Of a stretch of 52,883 bases of DNA, positions 26,606 through 34,828 are shown one piece after another; position 1 is the stretch's first letter; each line of letters begins with the position of its first letter. This DNA is from Nocardia sp. NRRL S-836. GTDB taxonomy: Bacteria; Actinomycetota; Actinomycetes; Mycobacteriales; Pseudonocardiaceae. The position numbers and the translations under genes are program-made. The notes below the pieces were generated by a model. That model saw only the letters and a program-made list of their open reading frames with translations, was not told the DNA's origin and did no database searches. The stretch covers positions 1 through 52,883 of the forward strand of contig NZ_LGDY01000129.1 in NCBI RefSeq assembly GCF_001279525.1, read 5' to 3'.

Positions 26606-27493
26606 ATGGCGATCAAGTTCGGCTACCACACCTGGTCCTACTCCAGCTTCGGCAGCTGGGTCCCCGCGTACACCCTGGACGAGACGATCAAGCGGCTGGC
26701 CCGGATCGGCTACGACGGCATCGAGCTCGGTGCCGCCGCACCCCACGCCTTTCCGCCGTACCTGAGCAAGGCCAGGCGGCGCGAGGTGCGCACCCTGCTC
26801 GACGACCACGGCATCGAGGTCTCGGGCATCGGCCCCGCGCCCTCCGGCGGACCCGGCTACAACCCGAGCTCTCCCGTGGCCGAAGAACGCGCGGCGACCG
26901 TGGAGCACTACCGCGCGATCAGCGAGCTGTGCGCCGACTGGGGTGCGGGATCGATGGTCTACCTGCCCGGCTGGACCGTGTTCGGCACCCGGCGGCGGCA
27001 AGCCTGGGCTTGGTCGCGCGAATGCCTGGCCCAGGTCGCCGACGACGCGGCGCAGTACGGCCTCACCGTGGTGATCGAGCCGCTCGCGGAGAACTCGAAC
27101 CTGTGCGAGAGCGGCGAGGACGCCATGGAGCTGATGGAGGACATCGAGCGGTCCAACGTGAAGGTGATGTTCGACTGCAACCACGTCCGCTACCGGCGTG
27201 AGTCGCTCACCGACCACGTCCACCTGATGGGCGCGGACCTGCACCAGATCCACATCTCCGACACGAGGGGCACGCAGACGCGGTTGCCGGCGGGCCACGG
27301 GGACGAGGACTGGGAAGGCCTCGTCGACGCCCTGCTCGACACGGGCTTCGACGGCTACCTCACGGCCGAGACGGGGTTCCACCGCCGCGGGATCGACCCC
27401 GACCACGACGCGCGGGCCGGGCTCGGCTTCCTCAAGCCGCTGGTCGAACGAAAGCTCGCCGAACGCGCCGCCGCGACGGACCCCAACGCCTGA
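26606..27493 (+). CDS. Sugar isomerase/epimerase, TIM-barrel (xylose-isomerase-like AP endonuclease 2 fold)
   Basis: The 295-residue barrel belongs to the D-psicose/L-ribulose 3-epimerase and 2-keto-myo-inositol-processing group. Likely metal ligands are visible in order: Glu in VIEPLAEN, Asp in VMFDCNH, His in HQIHISDT and Glu in TAETGF. These divalent-metal enzymes epimerise or isomerise keto-sugars or act on inosose-type substrates. I chose ATG 26606 with GAGAGGCG upstream. It sits 19 bp after the lactone oxidase and may alter the oxidised sugar lactone or an aldose/ketose intermediate. The exact substrate is unknown. Confidence 0.85.
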   Translation: MAIKFGYHTWSYSSFGSWVPAYTLDETIKRLARIGYDGIELGAAAPHAFPPYLSKARRREVRTLLDDHGIEVSGIGPAPSGGPGYNPSSPVAEERAATVEHYRAISELCADWGAGSMVYLPGWTVFGTRRRQAWAWSRECLAQVADDAAQYGLTVVIEPLAENSNLCESGEDAMELMEDIERSNVKVMFDCNHVRYRRESLTDHVHLMGADLHQIHISDTRGTQTRLPAGHGDEDWEGLVDALLDTGFDGYLTAETGFHRRGIDPDHDARAGLGFLKPLVERKLAERAAATDPNA

Positions 27494-27531
27494 ACCGCGG
27501 CCCAGCAACCCGATCGGAAGGTACCGGCACG

Positions 27532-27843
27532 ATGGAGACAGTCGCCCTGCACACCAGGCTCAAGCCGGGCCAGGAAGAGGCCTACGAGGCCGCGCACGCC
27601 CGGATCCCGGACGACCTCGACGCGGCGCTGCGCGCGGCGGGCGTGCGTTCGTGGCGGATCTGGCGCAGCGGCCTCGACCTGTTCCACGTCGTCGAGGTGG
27701 ACGACTACGCGGCCATGATGGAGAAGATGCACGGGCACCCGGCCGACATCCCGTGGCAGGAGAAGATGGACGAGTTCCTCGACGCCCCACTGGACTACGA
27801 CTCGGGCAGCTCGGCCGCGAAGTTCGTGTGGGAGCTGCCGTGA
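27532..27843 (+). CDS. L-rhamnose mutarotase-like protein
   Basis: The 103-residue ferredoxin-fold protein matches the RhaM family in length and pattern: METVALHTRLKPG, a His in EAAHARIP, the central strand RSWRIWR and a Trp-containing C-terminal region. Such proteins interconvert alpha and beta anomers of L-sugars such as L-rhamnose and L-fucose. GGAAGG precedes the ATG. Its stop overlaps the GTG of the aldo-keto reductase, so the two are tightly coupled. This fits supplying the correct pyranose anomer to the adjacent aldose 1-dehydrogenase. Confidence 0.85.
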   Translation: METVALHTRLKPGQEEAYEAAHARIPDDLDAALRAAGVRSWRIWRSGLDLFHVVEVDDYAAMMEKMHGHPADIPWQEKMDEFLDAPLDYDSGSSAAKFVWELP

Positions 27844-28820
27844 TCAGCGGACTCGGCCTCGGCGGGTCCGCACTGGGGAACCTGTACCGTGCCGTGTCCG
27901 AAGTGGACGCCCGTGCCACCGTCGACGCCGCGTGGCGAGCCGGCGTCCGGTACTTCGACACCGCTCCGCACTACGGCCTCGGCCTGTCGGAACGGCGGCT
28001 CGGAGCGGCACTGGCGGATCGGCCCCGCTCGGAGTTCGTCATCTCCACCAAGGTCGGCCGGCTGCTGGAGCCCTGCGACAGCGGCGGCGACGACCTGGCC
28101 AACGGCTTCGCGGTGCCCGCGACCCACCGCCGGGTGTGGGACTTCAGCGCGGACGGGGTGCGCCGGTCGCTGGAGGCCTCGCTGACCCGGCTCGGCCTCG
28201 ACCGGGTCGACCTCGTCTACGTCCACGACCCGGACGACCACTGCGAGCAGGCGCTCCGCGAGGCGTTGCCGGCCCTGGCGGAGCTGAAGGCCCAGGGCGT
28301 GATCCGCGGTATCGGCGTGGGCGTGAACCGCTGGCAGGTGGCGGAGCGGTTCGTGCCGGAGTTCCCGCTGGACCACGTCATGCTGGCCGGCCGGTACACG
28401 TTGCTGGAACACGCCACGACCGCGGACTTCCTCGCGCGGTGCGCGGAACGGGGCGTTTCCGTTGTGGCAGCCGGTGTCTTCAACTCCGGACTGCTGGCCC
28501 GCAGCGAGGTCCCGGCCGACGCCACGCACGACTACACGACGGCACCGGCCGCCCTGGTCGAACGCGCCCGCAGGATCGCCGGGATCTGCCGGCGGCACGG
28601 CGTCGCGCTCCCGCAGGCGGCGCTGCACTTCCCGTTCGGCCACCCGGCGGTGCGGGCGATCGCGGTCGGTGCCCGGTCGGCCGCGGAGGTCACCGAGAAC
28701 GCCGCGATGGCCGCGGCCGAGGTGCCCGCCGGCGTCTGGTCCGACCTGCGCGCCGAGAACCTGATCTCCCCGACCGTTCCCGTGCCGCTGCCGAAGGCTT
28801 TCGAGAAGGCGGCAGGCTGA
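27840..28820 (+). CDS. Aldo-keto reductase, L-galactose / L-fucose dehydrogenase type
   Basis: The 326-residue (alpha/beta)8 enzyme carries the AKR tetrad: Asp in YFDTAPHYG, Tyr in the same segment, Lys in VISTKVGR and His in VYVHDPDDH. The HYGLGLSERRLG and STKVGR motifs match plant L-galactose dehydrogenase and bacterial D-threo-aldose/L-fucose 1-dehydrogenases, which oxidise C1 of an L-sugar pyranose to an aldonolactone with NAD(P)+. The GTG start overlaps the mutarotase stop (GTGA). In this operon its lactone product would be the natural substrate of the FAD-linked oxidase. Confidence 0.87.
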   Translation: MISGLGLGGSALGNLYRAVSEVDARATVDAAWRAGVRYFDTAPHYGLGLSERRLGAALADRPRSEFVISTKVGRLLEPCDSGGDDLANGFAVPATHRRVWDFSADGVRRSLEASLTRLGLDRVDLVYVHDPDDHCEQALREALPALAELKAQGVIRGIGVGVNRWQVAERFVPEFPLDHVMLAGRYTLLEHATTADFLARCAERGVSVVAAGVFNSGLLARSEVPADATHDYTTAPAALVERARRIAGICRRHGVALPQAALHFPFGHPAVRAIAVGARSAAEVTENAAMAAAEVPAGVWSDLRAENLISPTVPVPLPKAFEKAAG

Positions 28821-28851
28821 TGTTCCTTCGATCTTCTTTTGGGGTGTGGTG

Positions 28852-30252
28852 ATGTTTGAGCTGCAAGGGAATCCGACGGGCTGGCGGCTGCCGCAGGAGT
28901 CGACGGCGGCGGGTGCGGCGTACCAGGCGGTGCAGGACGAGCTGCGCCCCGACGTGCGGCCGCAGCTGAACCTGGCGACGTTCATCACCACCGGGATGGA
29001 ACCGGAGGCCGAACGGCTGATGACCGACTTCCTGTACAACAACACCGTCGACGGCCTGCAGCCGTTGCACACGGCCGACCTGGCGCAGCGGTGCGTCGCG
29101 GCGCTCGCTGACCTGTGGCACGCCCCCGACCCGGACAGCGCGGTCGGCACGTCGACCGGCGGCTCCAGCGAGGCCTGCATGCTCGCCGGGCTGGCGATGC
29201 TGATGCTGTGGCGCTCCCGCACCAGGGGCTCACGCGAGCGGCCCAACCTGGTCATGAGCACCGCGGTGCACGTCTGCTGGGCCAAGTTCTGCGCCTACTG
29301 GGACGTCGAGGCGAGGCAGATCCCGGTGGCGGAAGGCGGCTCCGGCATCGACCCGCACGCCGCGGCCGAGGCGTGCGACAGCAACACCATCGGCGTGGTG
29401 ACCGTGCTGGGCAGCACCTACGACGGCTTCTACGAACCGGTGCAGCAGGTGTGCGCCGCGCTGGACCGGCGGTGCGCCCGTGACGGCGTGGACGTGCCGG
29501 TGCACGTCGACGCGGCCTCCGGCGGGATGGTGGCGCCGTTCCTCGATCCCGCGCTGGTCTGGGACTTCCGGCTGCCCAGGGTGAGCTCGATCAACACGTC
29601 CGGCCACAAGTACGGCCTGGTCGCTCCAGGACTGGGGTGGCTCGTGTGGCGCGACCCGAGCGTGGTGCCCGCCGAGCTCGGGTTCTCGACCGACTACACC
29701 GGTGGCCGCATGTCCACGCAGACCCTCTCGTTCACCCGGCCCGTCGCACCGGTCATCGCGCAGTACTACCAGTTCCTCCGCCTGGGCGCGGAAGGCTACC
29801 GGGCGGTCATGCGGCGCTGCCGCGACCTCGCCCAGTCGCTGGCCGCCCACCTCGGCCAGTTCCCCGAGCTGCGGGTGGTCTCCTCCGCGGACCACCTGCC
29901 CGTGGTCGCGTTCACGACCCACGACGACGCCGGTTTCAGCGTCACCGATGTCGCCGACCGCCTCCGCCAGCGCGGCTGGCTCGTGCCCACCTACGCACTC
30001 CCGGCCAACCAGGCGAACGTCACCGTCGCGCGGATCGTCTGCCGCAACGACCTCTCCGACGTCCTCGCCCGCCGGCTCGCGGACGACATCGCCACCGCGA
30101 TCACCGCACTCCGCGCCGGCGCGCGCTCCCAGCGCCGCCGCGACGTGGCGCCGTTGAGCTCGGAGGTCGCCTTGACGATCGCCGCGGGGAACACGTTGGA
30201 GCGCAGGGCATCCACCGAGCTCGACACCACGGTCGCCGCGTTCGCGCCCTGA
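28852..30252 (+). CDS. Glutamate decarboxylase-like PLP enzyme (group II)
   Basis: About 466 residues, close to GadA/GadB of enteric bacteria along the length. The PLP lysine is in NTSGHKYGLV, the PLP aspartate in VHVDAASGG, and downstream are WLVWRD and a SFTRP-type segment. Glutamate decarboxylases convert L-glutamate to GABA and CO2. The start is ATG 28852 after GGGGTG; in-frame GTGs lie two codons or fewer upstream. It closes the sugar operon, 31 bp after the aldo-keto reductase and before a strong hairpin. A conventional acid-resistance role is possible, but operon membership suggests it provides an amine or acts on a pathway intermediate. Confidence 0.87.
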   Translation: MFELQGNPTGWRLPQESTAAGAAYQAVQDELRPDVRPQLNLATFITTGMEPEAERLMTDFLYNNTVDGLQPLHTADLAQRCVAALADLWHAPDPDSAVGTSTGGSSEACMLAGLAMLMLWRSRTRGSRERPNLVMSTAVHVCWAKFCAYWDVEARQIPVAEGGSGIDPHAAAEACDSNTIGVVTVLGSTYDGFYEPVQQVCAALDRRCARDGVDVPVHVDAASGGMVAPFLDPALVWDFRLPRVSSINTSGHKYGLVAPGLGWLVWRDPSVVPAELGFSTDYTGGRMSTQTLSFTRPVAPVIAQYYQFLRLGAEGYRAVMRRCRDLAQSLAAHLGQFPELRVVSSADHLPVVAFTTHDDAGFSVTDVADRLRQRGWLVPTYALPANQANVTVARIVCRNDLSDVLARRLADDIATAITALRAGARSQRRRDVAPLSSEVALTIAAGNTLERRASTELDTTVAAFAP

Positions 30253-30289
30253 CGTTCGCCGCACCGCAAGCACGCTGTCCGATGATCTG

Positions 30290-30319
30290 CCGCGCACCCC
30301 GGCTTCCCGGGGTGCGCGG
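30290..30319 (+). terminator. Perfect 13-bp hairpin ending the sugar operon
   Basis: Arms CCGCGCACCCCGG (30290-30302) and its exact complement (30307-30319) close a CTTC loop, 37 bp after the decarboxylase stop and just before the methyltransferase gene. There is no T tract, so it is a GC-hairpin type terminator as common in actinomycetes. It marks the 3' boundary of the operon beginning at 24221. Confidence 0.65.
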
Positions 30320-30336
30320 GCCGCCGAGGAGTTGTG

Positions 30337-31212
30337 ATGTCGCACCCGAACGACGAACCCTTCCCGCTGCCGGGCGTCGACCTGACCCGGCCGAGCGTCG
30401 CCCGGATCTACGACTACTACCTCGGCGGCACCACCAACTGGGAGGTCGACAGGCAGTTCGCCGAACGCGTCCTGCGCGACTACCCGGTGATCAGGTCGGT
30501 CGCGTACGCCAACCGGATGTACCAGCGCAGGGTGGTGCGGCACCTCATCCGGCTGGGCATCCGCCAGTTCATCGACATCGGGTCCGGCGTGCCCACGATG
30601 GGGCACGTGCACGAGGTGGGCGAGCAGGTCGCGCCAGGCGAGGTGCGGGTCGCCTACGTCGACCACGAGCCGGTGGCCGTCGACCACGCGAACCTGCTGC
30701 TGAAAGGCAACGGTGACCCCAGCCGGCATGCGGCCGTCCACGCGGATCTGCGCGACCCGCAACGTCTCTGGTCGCGAGTCGCGGACACCGGGGTGATCGA
30801 TCTGCGGCAACCGGTGGCGGTGCTCCTCATGGCCGTGCTGCACATCCAGCAGCCACCCCCGCCGGGCAGTGACAGCACCGAAGACCTCGGCCCCCGCCTC
30901 GTCGCCACGTACCGCGACCTGCTCGTGCCGGGGTCGTACCTCTCCCTGTCCCACGTCACCGACACGGAGATCTCCCCGCGCAGCGCCGCGATGCTCGGCG
31001 AGCTGAAGAGCATGTACGCGAACTCGGTCAGCCCCGCCATCTTCCGCGACCGCAAGGAGATCACCGCGCTCTTCGGTGACTTCACCCTCCTGGAACCCGG
31101 TGTCACCTGGGCGCCCGACTGGCACCCGGAAGAGGCGAGCGAGCACGACCAGGCACCGGAGTTCAGCGATCCGAGCGGGTCGCTGCTCCTGGTCGGCACC
31201 GCCCGGAAGTGA
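30337..31212 (+). CDS. SAM-dependent methyltransferase-like protein (SAV2177 / DUF574 family)
   Basis: The 291-residue protein belongs to an actinobacterial family of predicted S-adenosylmethionine methyltransferases. It opens with DLTRPSVARIYDYYLGG, typical of the family, then has the SAM-binding FIDIGSGVPT and a second motif AYVDHEPVAVDHA. No function is established for the family, which is abundant and often scattered in streptomycete-like genomes. The start is ATG 30337 with GAGGAG six bases upstream; a GTG lies directly before it. It follows the operon terminator, so it is probably an independent gene. Confidence 0.85.
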   Translation: MSHPNDEPFPLPGVDLTRPSVARIYDYYLGGTTNWEVDRQFAERVLRDYPVIRSVAYANRMYQRRVVRHLIRLGIRQFIDIGSGVPTMGHVHEVGEQVAPGEVRVAYVDHEPVAVDHANLLLKGNGDPSRHAAVHADLRDPQRLWSRVADTGVIDLRQPVAVLLMAVLHIQQPPPPGSDSTEDLGPRLVATYRDLLVPGSYLSLSHVTDTEISPRSAAMLGELKSMYANSVSPAIFRDRKEITALFGDFTLLEPGVTWAPDWHPEEASEHDQAPEFSDPSGSLLLVGTARK

Positions 31213-31228
31213 GGCGGCTCCGCCGCGG

Positions 31229-32458
31229 CTAGGCCGGGTGCCAGGCCCCGGCGTCGGAGATCCAGGCGCCGGTGGGCGCCGACGTCGTCCGGTTCAGGAC
31301 GCGGTAGCTGGTGGTCTCCCGGTCCCACCGGGCGAACAAGGGGAACAGGTCGGTCGCCGCGTGCTGCCGGTAGACGATCACGACCTCGTTGACCAGGGCC
31401 TTGGCGTCGCCGCTGAGGATCGTGCTGTGCTCCAGAGCGTCGGTGCGGCGTTTGGCCAGCATGGTCTCGTCGATGGCGATGATGGCGCCGCCGGGCAGCA
31501 GGACCCGGCCGTTGATGCCGTAGCGGGCGCGCAGCTCCGCTTTCGGGTCCGTGTTGTCGTCGACGAACACCGAGCCCATGTCGCTGCTCTGCGCCAAGCG
31601 CAGGCGGGTGAACTTGCTGCGGTACTCCCGCAGCTTGTCGGCGTCGGGCTTCTCCAGCTCCGAGATGGCGGCGAAGACCTGGGCGTCGGTTTCGGCGGGT
31701 GCCGGCGTGAACACGACGACGGCCTCGTCATAGGGCTTGAGCTGCTTGAGGACGGGGCGAGCCGAGGTCAGCAGGGTGCCGCTGAGGTCGTGCAGGCCCA
31801 GCTCGTACTTGCGGTTGGCGCTACCGGGGCCGGAGAAGAAGTTGGCCGGGGTGACTCGGGCGAGGATGCCGCCCAGGCCGCGGTCGAGGTAGAGCTCCCG
31901 CTCCTTCGCGGCGTCCTTGCGGTCGTGCCGGTTCACGATGGTGAACGTTCCGCCCCGGCCCTTGGCGTTGACCTGGCGAGCGGTCATCCGGTTGCCGGTG
32001 AACACGCTCTCCCAGGTCTCCGCGGCCTCCCGCCGCTTCACCCCGTTCCACCACGCCTCGATCTCCGCCGCACGCGCGGCCCACGTCGTACCGGAGCCGC
32101 CCAAGGCGTCCAGTCCCGCCTTCAGCAGCCGCTGCTCGGTCGCGGCCTGAGTCTGCCTGCGCTGCTCGGCCAGCCGGGCCTGTTCGAGCTGCCACTGCTT
32201 GTCGGTGCGCCGCTTGAAGTCGTTCTCGACCTTCTCGTAGTCGGCCTTGGGCAGGAACTGCGGGTTCGCCTGGCTCAACACGGCCAGGACCTTGCGGAAG
32301 TCCTCTTCTGACAGCTCGTCGGTGTACTCGCGGTAGACGGGGTTGACCCGGTTCTCCACCGGGTCGAAGGCAACGCCCCCGGCTTCGAGCAACGTGAGCA
32401 GCACGGGAGCGGCATCCGCGCCCACAGCCTGGACCCACTTGCGCCGTTCGATCTTCAT
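31229..32458 (-). CDS. Protein of unknown function with central coiled coil
   Basis: 409 residues with no motif I recognise. The N-terminal 60 residues look globular. Residues 75-130 are rich in Gln, Glu, Arg and Lys with heptad-like spacing and probably form a coiled coil. The C-terminal 200 residues mix strand-like and helical segments, including a short GGAIIAIDET strand. No signal peptide or membrane segment is visible. ATG 32458 is preceded by GGGAGA. It is convergent with the methyltransferase gene and followed by the GNAT gene on the same strand after a 184-bp gap. I assign no function. Confidence 0.7.
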   Translation of the reverse strand: MKIERRKWVQAVGADAAPVLLTLLEAGGVAFDPVENRVNPVYREYTDELSEEDFRKVLAVLSQANPQFLPKADYEKVENDFKRRTDKQWQLEQARLAEQRRQTQAATEQRLLKAGLDALGGSGTTWAARAAEIEAWWNGVKRREAAETWESVFTGNRMTARQVNAKGRGGTFTIVNRHDRKDAAKERELYLDRGLGGILARVTPANFFSGPGSANRKYELGLHDLSGTLLTSARPVLKQLKPYDEAVVVFTPAPAETDAQVFAAISELEKPDADKLREYRSKFTRLRLAQSSDMGSVFVDDNTDPKAELRARYGINGRVLLPGGAIIAIDETMLAKRRTDALEHSTILSGDAKALVNEVVIVYRQHAATDLFPLFARWDRETTSYRVLNRTTSAPTGAWISDAGAWHPA

Positions 32459-32642
32459 GATCCGTCTCCCGCCTGTCGGACAACCACCGAGGATCTGCTC
32501 GGCTGGGTCACCCGTTATCGTCGGCGGGCCGGAAACTGTTGCAGCGCAAGAAAGTCGGCCCGGTGTGGAATCCGTCGCGTGGGCGATCGGCCAACGGTTC
32601 GGCGGAACGCGGGCCGCGTTCGCCGGACTCGACCGGAGCCGG

Positions 32643-33230
32643 TCAGCTCGGGCGACGGGCCGTGCGCCACATCGGTTGCAGCAGTTCCTGGCCGTCGAGG
32701 ACGACGGGTGGGCCGATCGGCGTGTAGTCGCGGGAACCGAAGAAGTCGACCAGGCGCCTGCTCGACGCCTCGCCGTAGGCATCGCGCCCCAGCTCGTCCA
32801 GGACCTGGTGGTGGTGGTTGAGCAGCAGGGTGGCCGCACCGTTGTTCTGCTCGGTCGGGCGCACGGCGAGATATGCGCCGTAGTAGTGCGACTCGTGCGG
32901 ATGCGCGGAGAGGAAAGCCGCCTCGAACCGGGTGAACCGTTCGAAGTACGGACCGGTGAGGTCACGCAGCCAGCTCTCCCGCTCCGGTGACGGCTCGGGC
33001 TCGACCGCGTGGTCGAACGCGACCAGCGCGGCGGACAGGTCGGGCAGGGTGTAGACCACACCGCAGGCGATGGCGTCCCGGACCTCACGTTCGAGGTAGT
33101 GGGGACCGATCTTCCGCCAGTCCTCCAGGTCGTCCACCAGCCAGCCGGTGAGGTCGAGGTCGCGGAACGACTCCGTGATGAGTTCGCCGAGCGCGGGAGC
33201 GTCCGACTCGGTCGCGAGCACGATCTGCAT
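32643..33230 (-). CDS. GNAT-family N-acetyltransferase
   Basis: The 195-residue protein starts with the usual beta-strand MQIVLATESDAPALGELI. Near residue 125 it has the acetyl-CoA-binding turn AVRPTEQNNGAATLL, matching the RxxGxG/A pattern. It should transfer an acetyl group from acetyl-CoA to an amine. The C-terminal YGEASSRRLVDFFGSRDYTP segment is typical of GNAT proteins acting on small molecules. It could detoxify or tailor an amine from the neighbouring decarboxylases, but its own promoter region (33231-33370) suggests separate expression. Confidence 0.8.
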   Translation of the reverse strand: MQIVLATESDAPALGELITESFRDLDLTGWLVDDLEDWRKIGPHYLEREVRDAIACGVVYTLPDLSAALVAFDHAVEPEPSPERESWLRDLTGPYFERFTRFEAAFLSAHPHESHYYGAYLAVRPTEQNNGAATLLLNHHHQVLDELGRDAYGEASSRRLVDFFGSRDYTPIGPPVVLDGQELLQPMWRTARRPS

Positions 33231-33370
33231 GGCAGAACTCCTAGGTCAAAGCCGGGCGGCTGATGGGATGGCCGCGAGATGCATCTTCACAGCGGCTACC
33301 TCGGCCCGCTGGTCCTCCTGCCCGAACGCGCTCGATCGTCCGCCCGTCGGTGCACACCGCCCCGGCCGGT

Positions 33371-34828
33371 TCACCGGGACTCCACCAGTACTGCCTGTTC
33401 TTCCGCCGCGACGGCGACGATCTGGTCGAGCAGAGGGCCGTAGTCGGCGCCGGACGCGTTCGGGTGCAGGAGGGTGAGCTTCAGCCACAACTTCCGCTGA
33501 CCGTCCTCTTCGTCCGGCAACGCGGCCCGCCCCACGATCGCGGTCCCGCCGGCCAGCAGTTCGCGCCGGATGCGGCCGACGAGCGCGTCCCCCGCGGTGA
33601 TCGGCAGGTCGTCCAGGACGGTGGGCCGGAAGAGCACGGTGGACAGGGAGGGGCTCTTCCACAGCCGCAGACCGGGATGGCGGTCGATCTGCGCCGCGAC
33701 CTCCTGCGCGGTCGTGCAGCAGTGCTCGACCAGGCGCCCGATCCCGTTGGTGCCCAACGCCGACACCGTGACCGCCATCCGGAACGCGTCCGCACGCCGT
33801 GAGGTCCAGATCGACCTCCCGAGCAGGTCCGGCAGGCCGGCGTCGACGTCGTCGGAGGCGTTGATGTAGTCGGCGCTGATCTGCAGCGCACCGAGGTCGC
33901 CCGCGTCGCGCATCGCGAGGAGCCCGGCCGCGATGGACTGCCAGCCGAACTTGTGCATGTCCAGGGTCACCGAGTCCGCCAGCTCGATGCCCTCCAGGAG
34001 CCGGCTCAGCTCCTCGCTGCACAACGCGAGTCCGCCGTAGGCCGCGTCGACGTGCAGCCGCACCCCGAACCGGCGGCACAGCCCGGCGATCTCGGGGAGC
34101 GGGTCGATCCGGCCGGTGTTCGTGGTGCCCGCGGTGGCGACGACGAGGGTGGACGACCCGAGCGGTTCCAGAGCGGCCTCCAGGGCCGCCGGCACCATCC
34201 GGTCGTCCTCGCAGGCGACGACGACCGGGGTGGGCAGACCGAGGATCCAGGCCGCCCTCGTCACGCTGTGGTGGGCGTTCGCGCCGCACACCACCCGGAG
34301 GTCGGCACCGAGCAGCGTGCGCGCGAGGAGGAGCGCCAGGAGGTTCGACTCGGTCCCTCCCGAGGTGACCACGGCGTCGGGCGAGGGCTCGGCCGGGTAG
34401 CAGAGACCGGCGATGCCCGTGGTGAAGTCCCGCTCGATCTCACTGGCCATCGGCGCCAGCTCCCACACGTCCATGGACGGGTTGAGCGCGCTCGCCACGA
34501 CATCCGCGGCGACGGACACCGCCAGTGACGAGCAGACCAGGTGGGCCGCGCAAAGCGGGTGGGCCGGATCCGCGGAGCCGAGACCGAGGAGCCGGCTCAT
34601 CTCCTCCAGCGCCCGTTCCTCGCCGACGCCCTCTCGGGGCAGCCGGCCCGTTCCTCCTCCGGCCGCCGCGAGGGCGGCCGCGACGACCGCGGGTCCTCCC
34701 GCGGGCAGCGGGCCGCCACGTTCGAGGATGCCGTTCTCCATGCCGCGCAGGGCCACCCCGAGCAGGGCGCCCAGCTGCTCAGCGCCCTGCGGCCCGCTCG
34801 CCAGCTGGACATCGTCGTGTGCGCTCAT
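33371..34828 (-). CDS. PLP-dependent group II amino-acid decarboxylase
   Basis: The 485-residue enzyme has the PLP lysine in LDMHKFGWQS, a cofactor aspartate in LHVDAAYGGLA and the TSGGTESN phosphate-binding segment, as in aromatic-amino-acid and diaminobutyrate decarboxylases. The substrate amino acid is not predictable. Its ATG (34826-34828) overlaps the stop of the molybdopterin oxidoreductase as ATGA, and GAGGAG lies upstream. It is the last gene of the operon diiron oxidase - 2OG dioxygenase - DapF-like - molybdo-oxidoreductase - decarboxylase, so it probably decarboxylates an amino acid modified by those enzymes. Confidence 0.88.
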   Translation of the reverse strand: MSAHDDVQLASGPQGAEQLGALLGVALRGMENGILERGGPLPAGGPAVVAAALAAAGGGTGRLPREGVGEERALEEMSRLLGLGSADPAHPLCAAHLVCSSLAVSVAADVVASALNPSMDVWELAPMASEIERDFTTGIAGLCYPAEPSPDAVVTSGGTESNLLALLLARTLLGADLRVVCGANAHHSVTRAAWILGLPTPVVVACEDDRMVPAALEAALEPLGSSTLVVATAGTTNTGRIDPLPEIAGLCRRFGVRLHVDAAYGGLALCSEELSRLLEGIELADSVTLDMHKFGWQSIAAGLLAMRDAGDLGALQISADYINASDDVDAGLPDLLGRSIWTSRRADAFRMAVTVSALGTNGIGRLVEHCCTTAQEVAAQIDRHPGLRLWKSPSLSTVLFRPTVLDDLPITAGDALVGRIRRELLAGGTAIVGRAALPDEEDGQRKLWLKLTLLHPNASGADYGPLLDQIVAVAAEEQAVLVESR

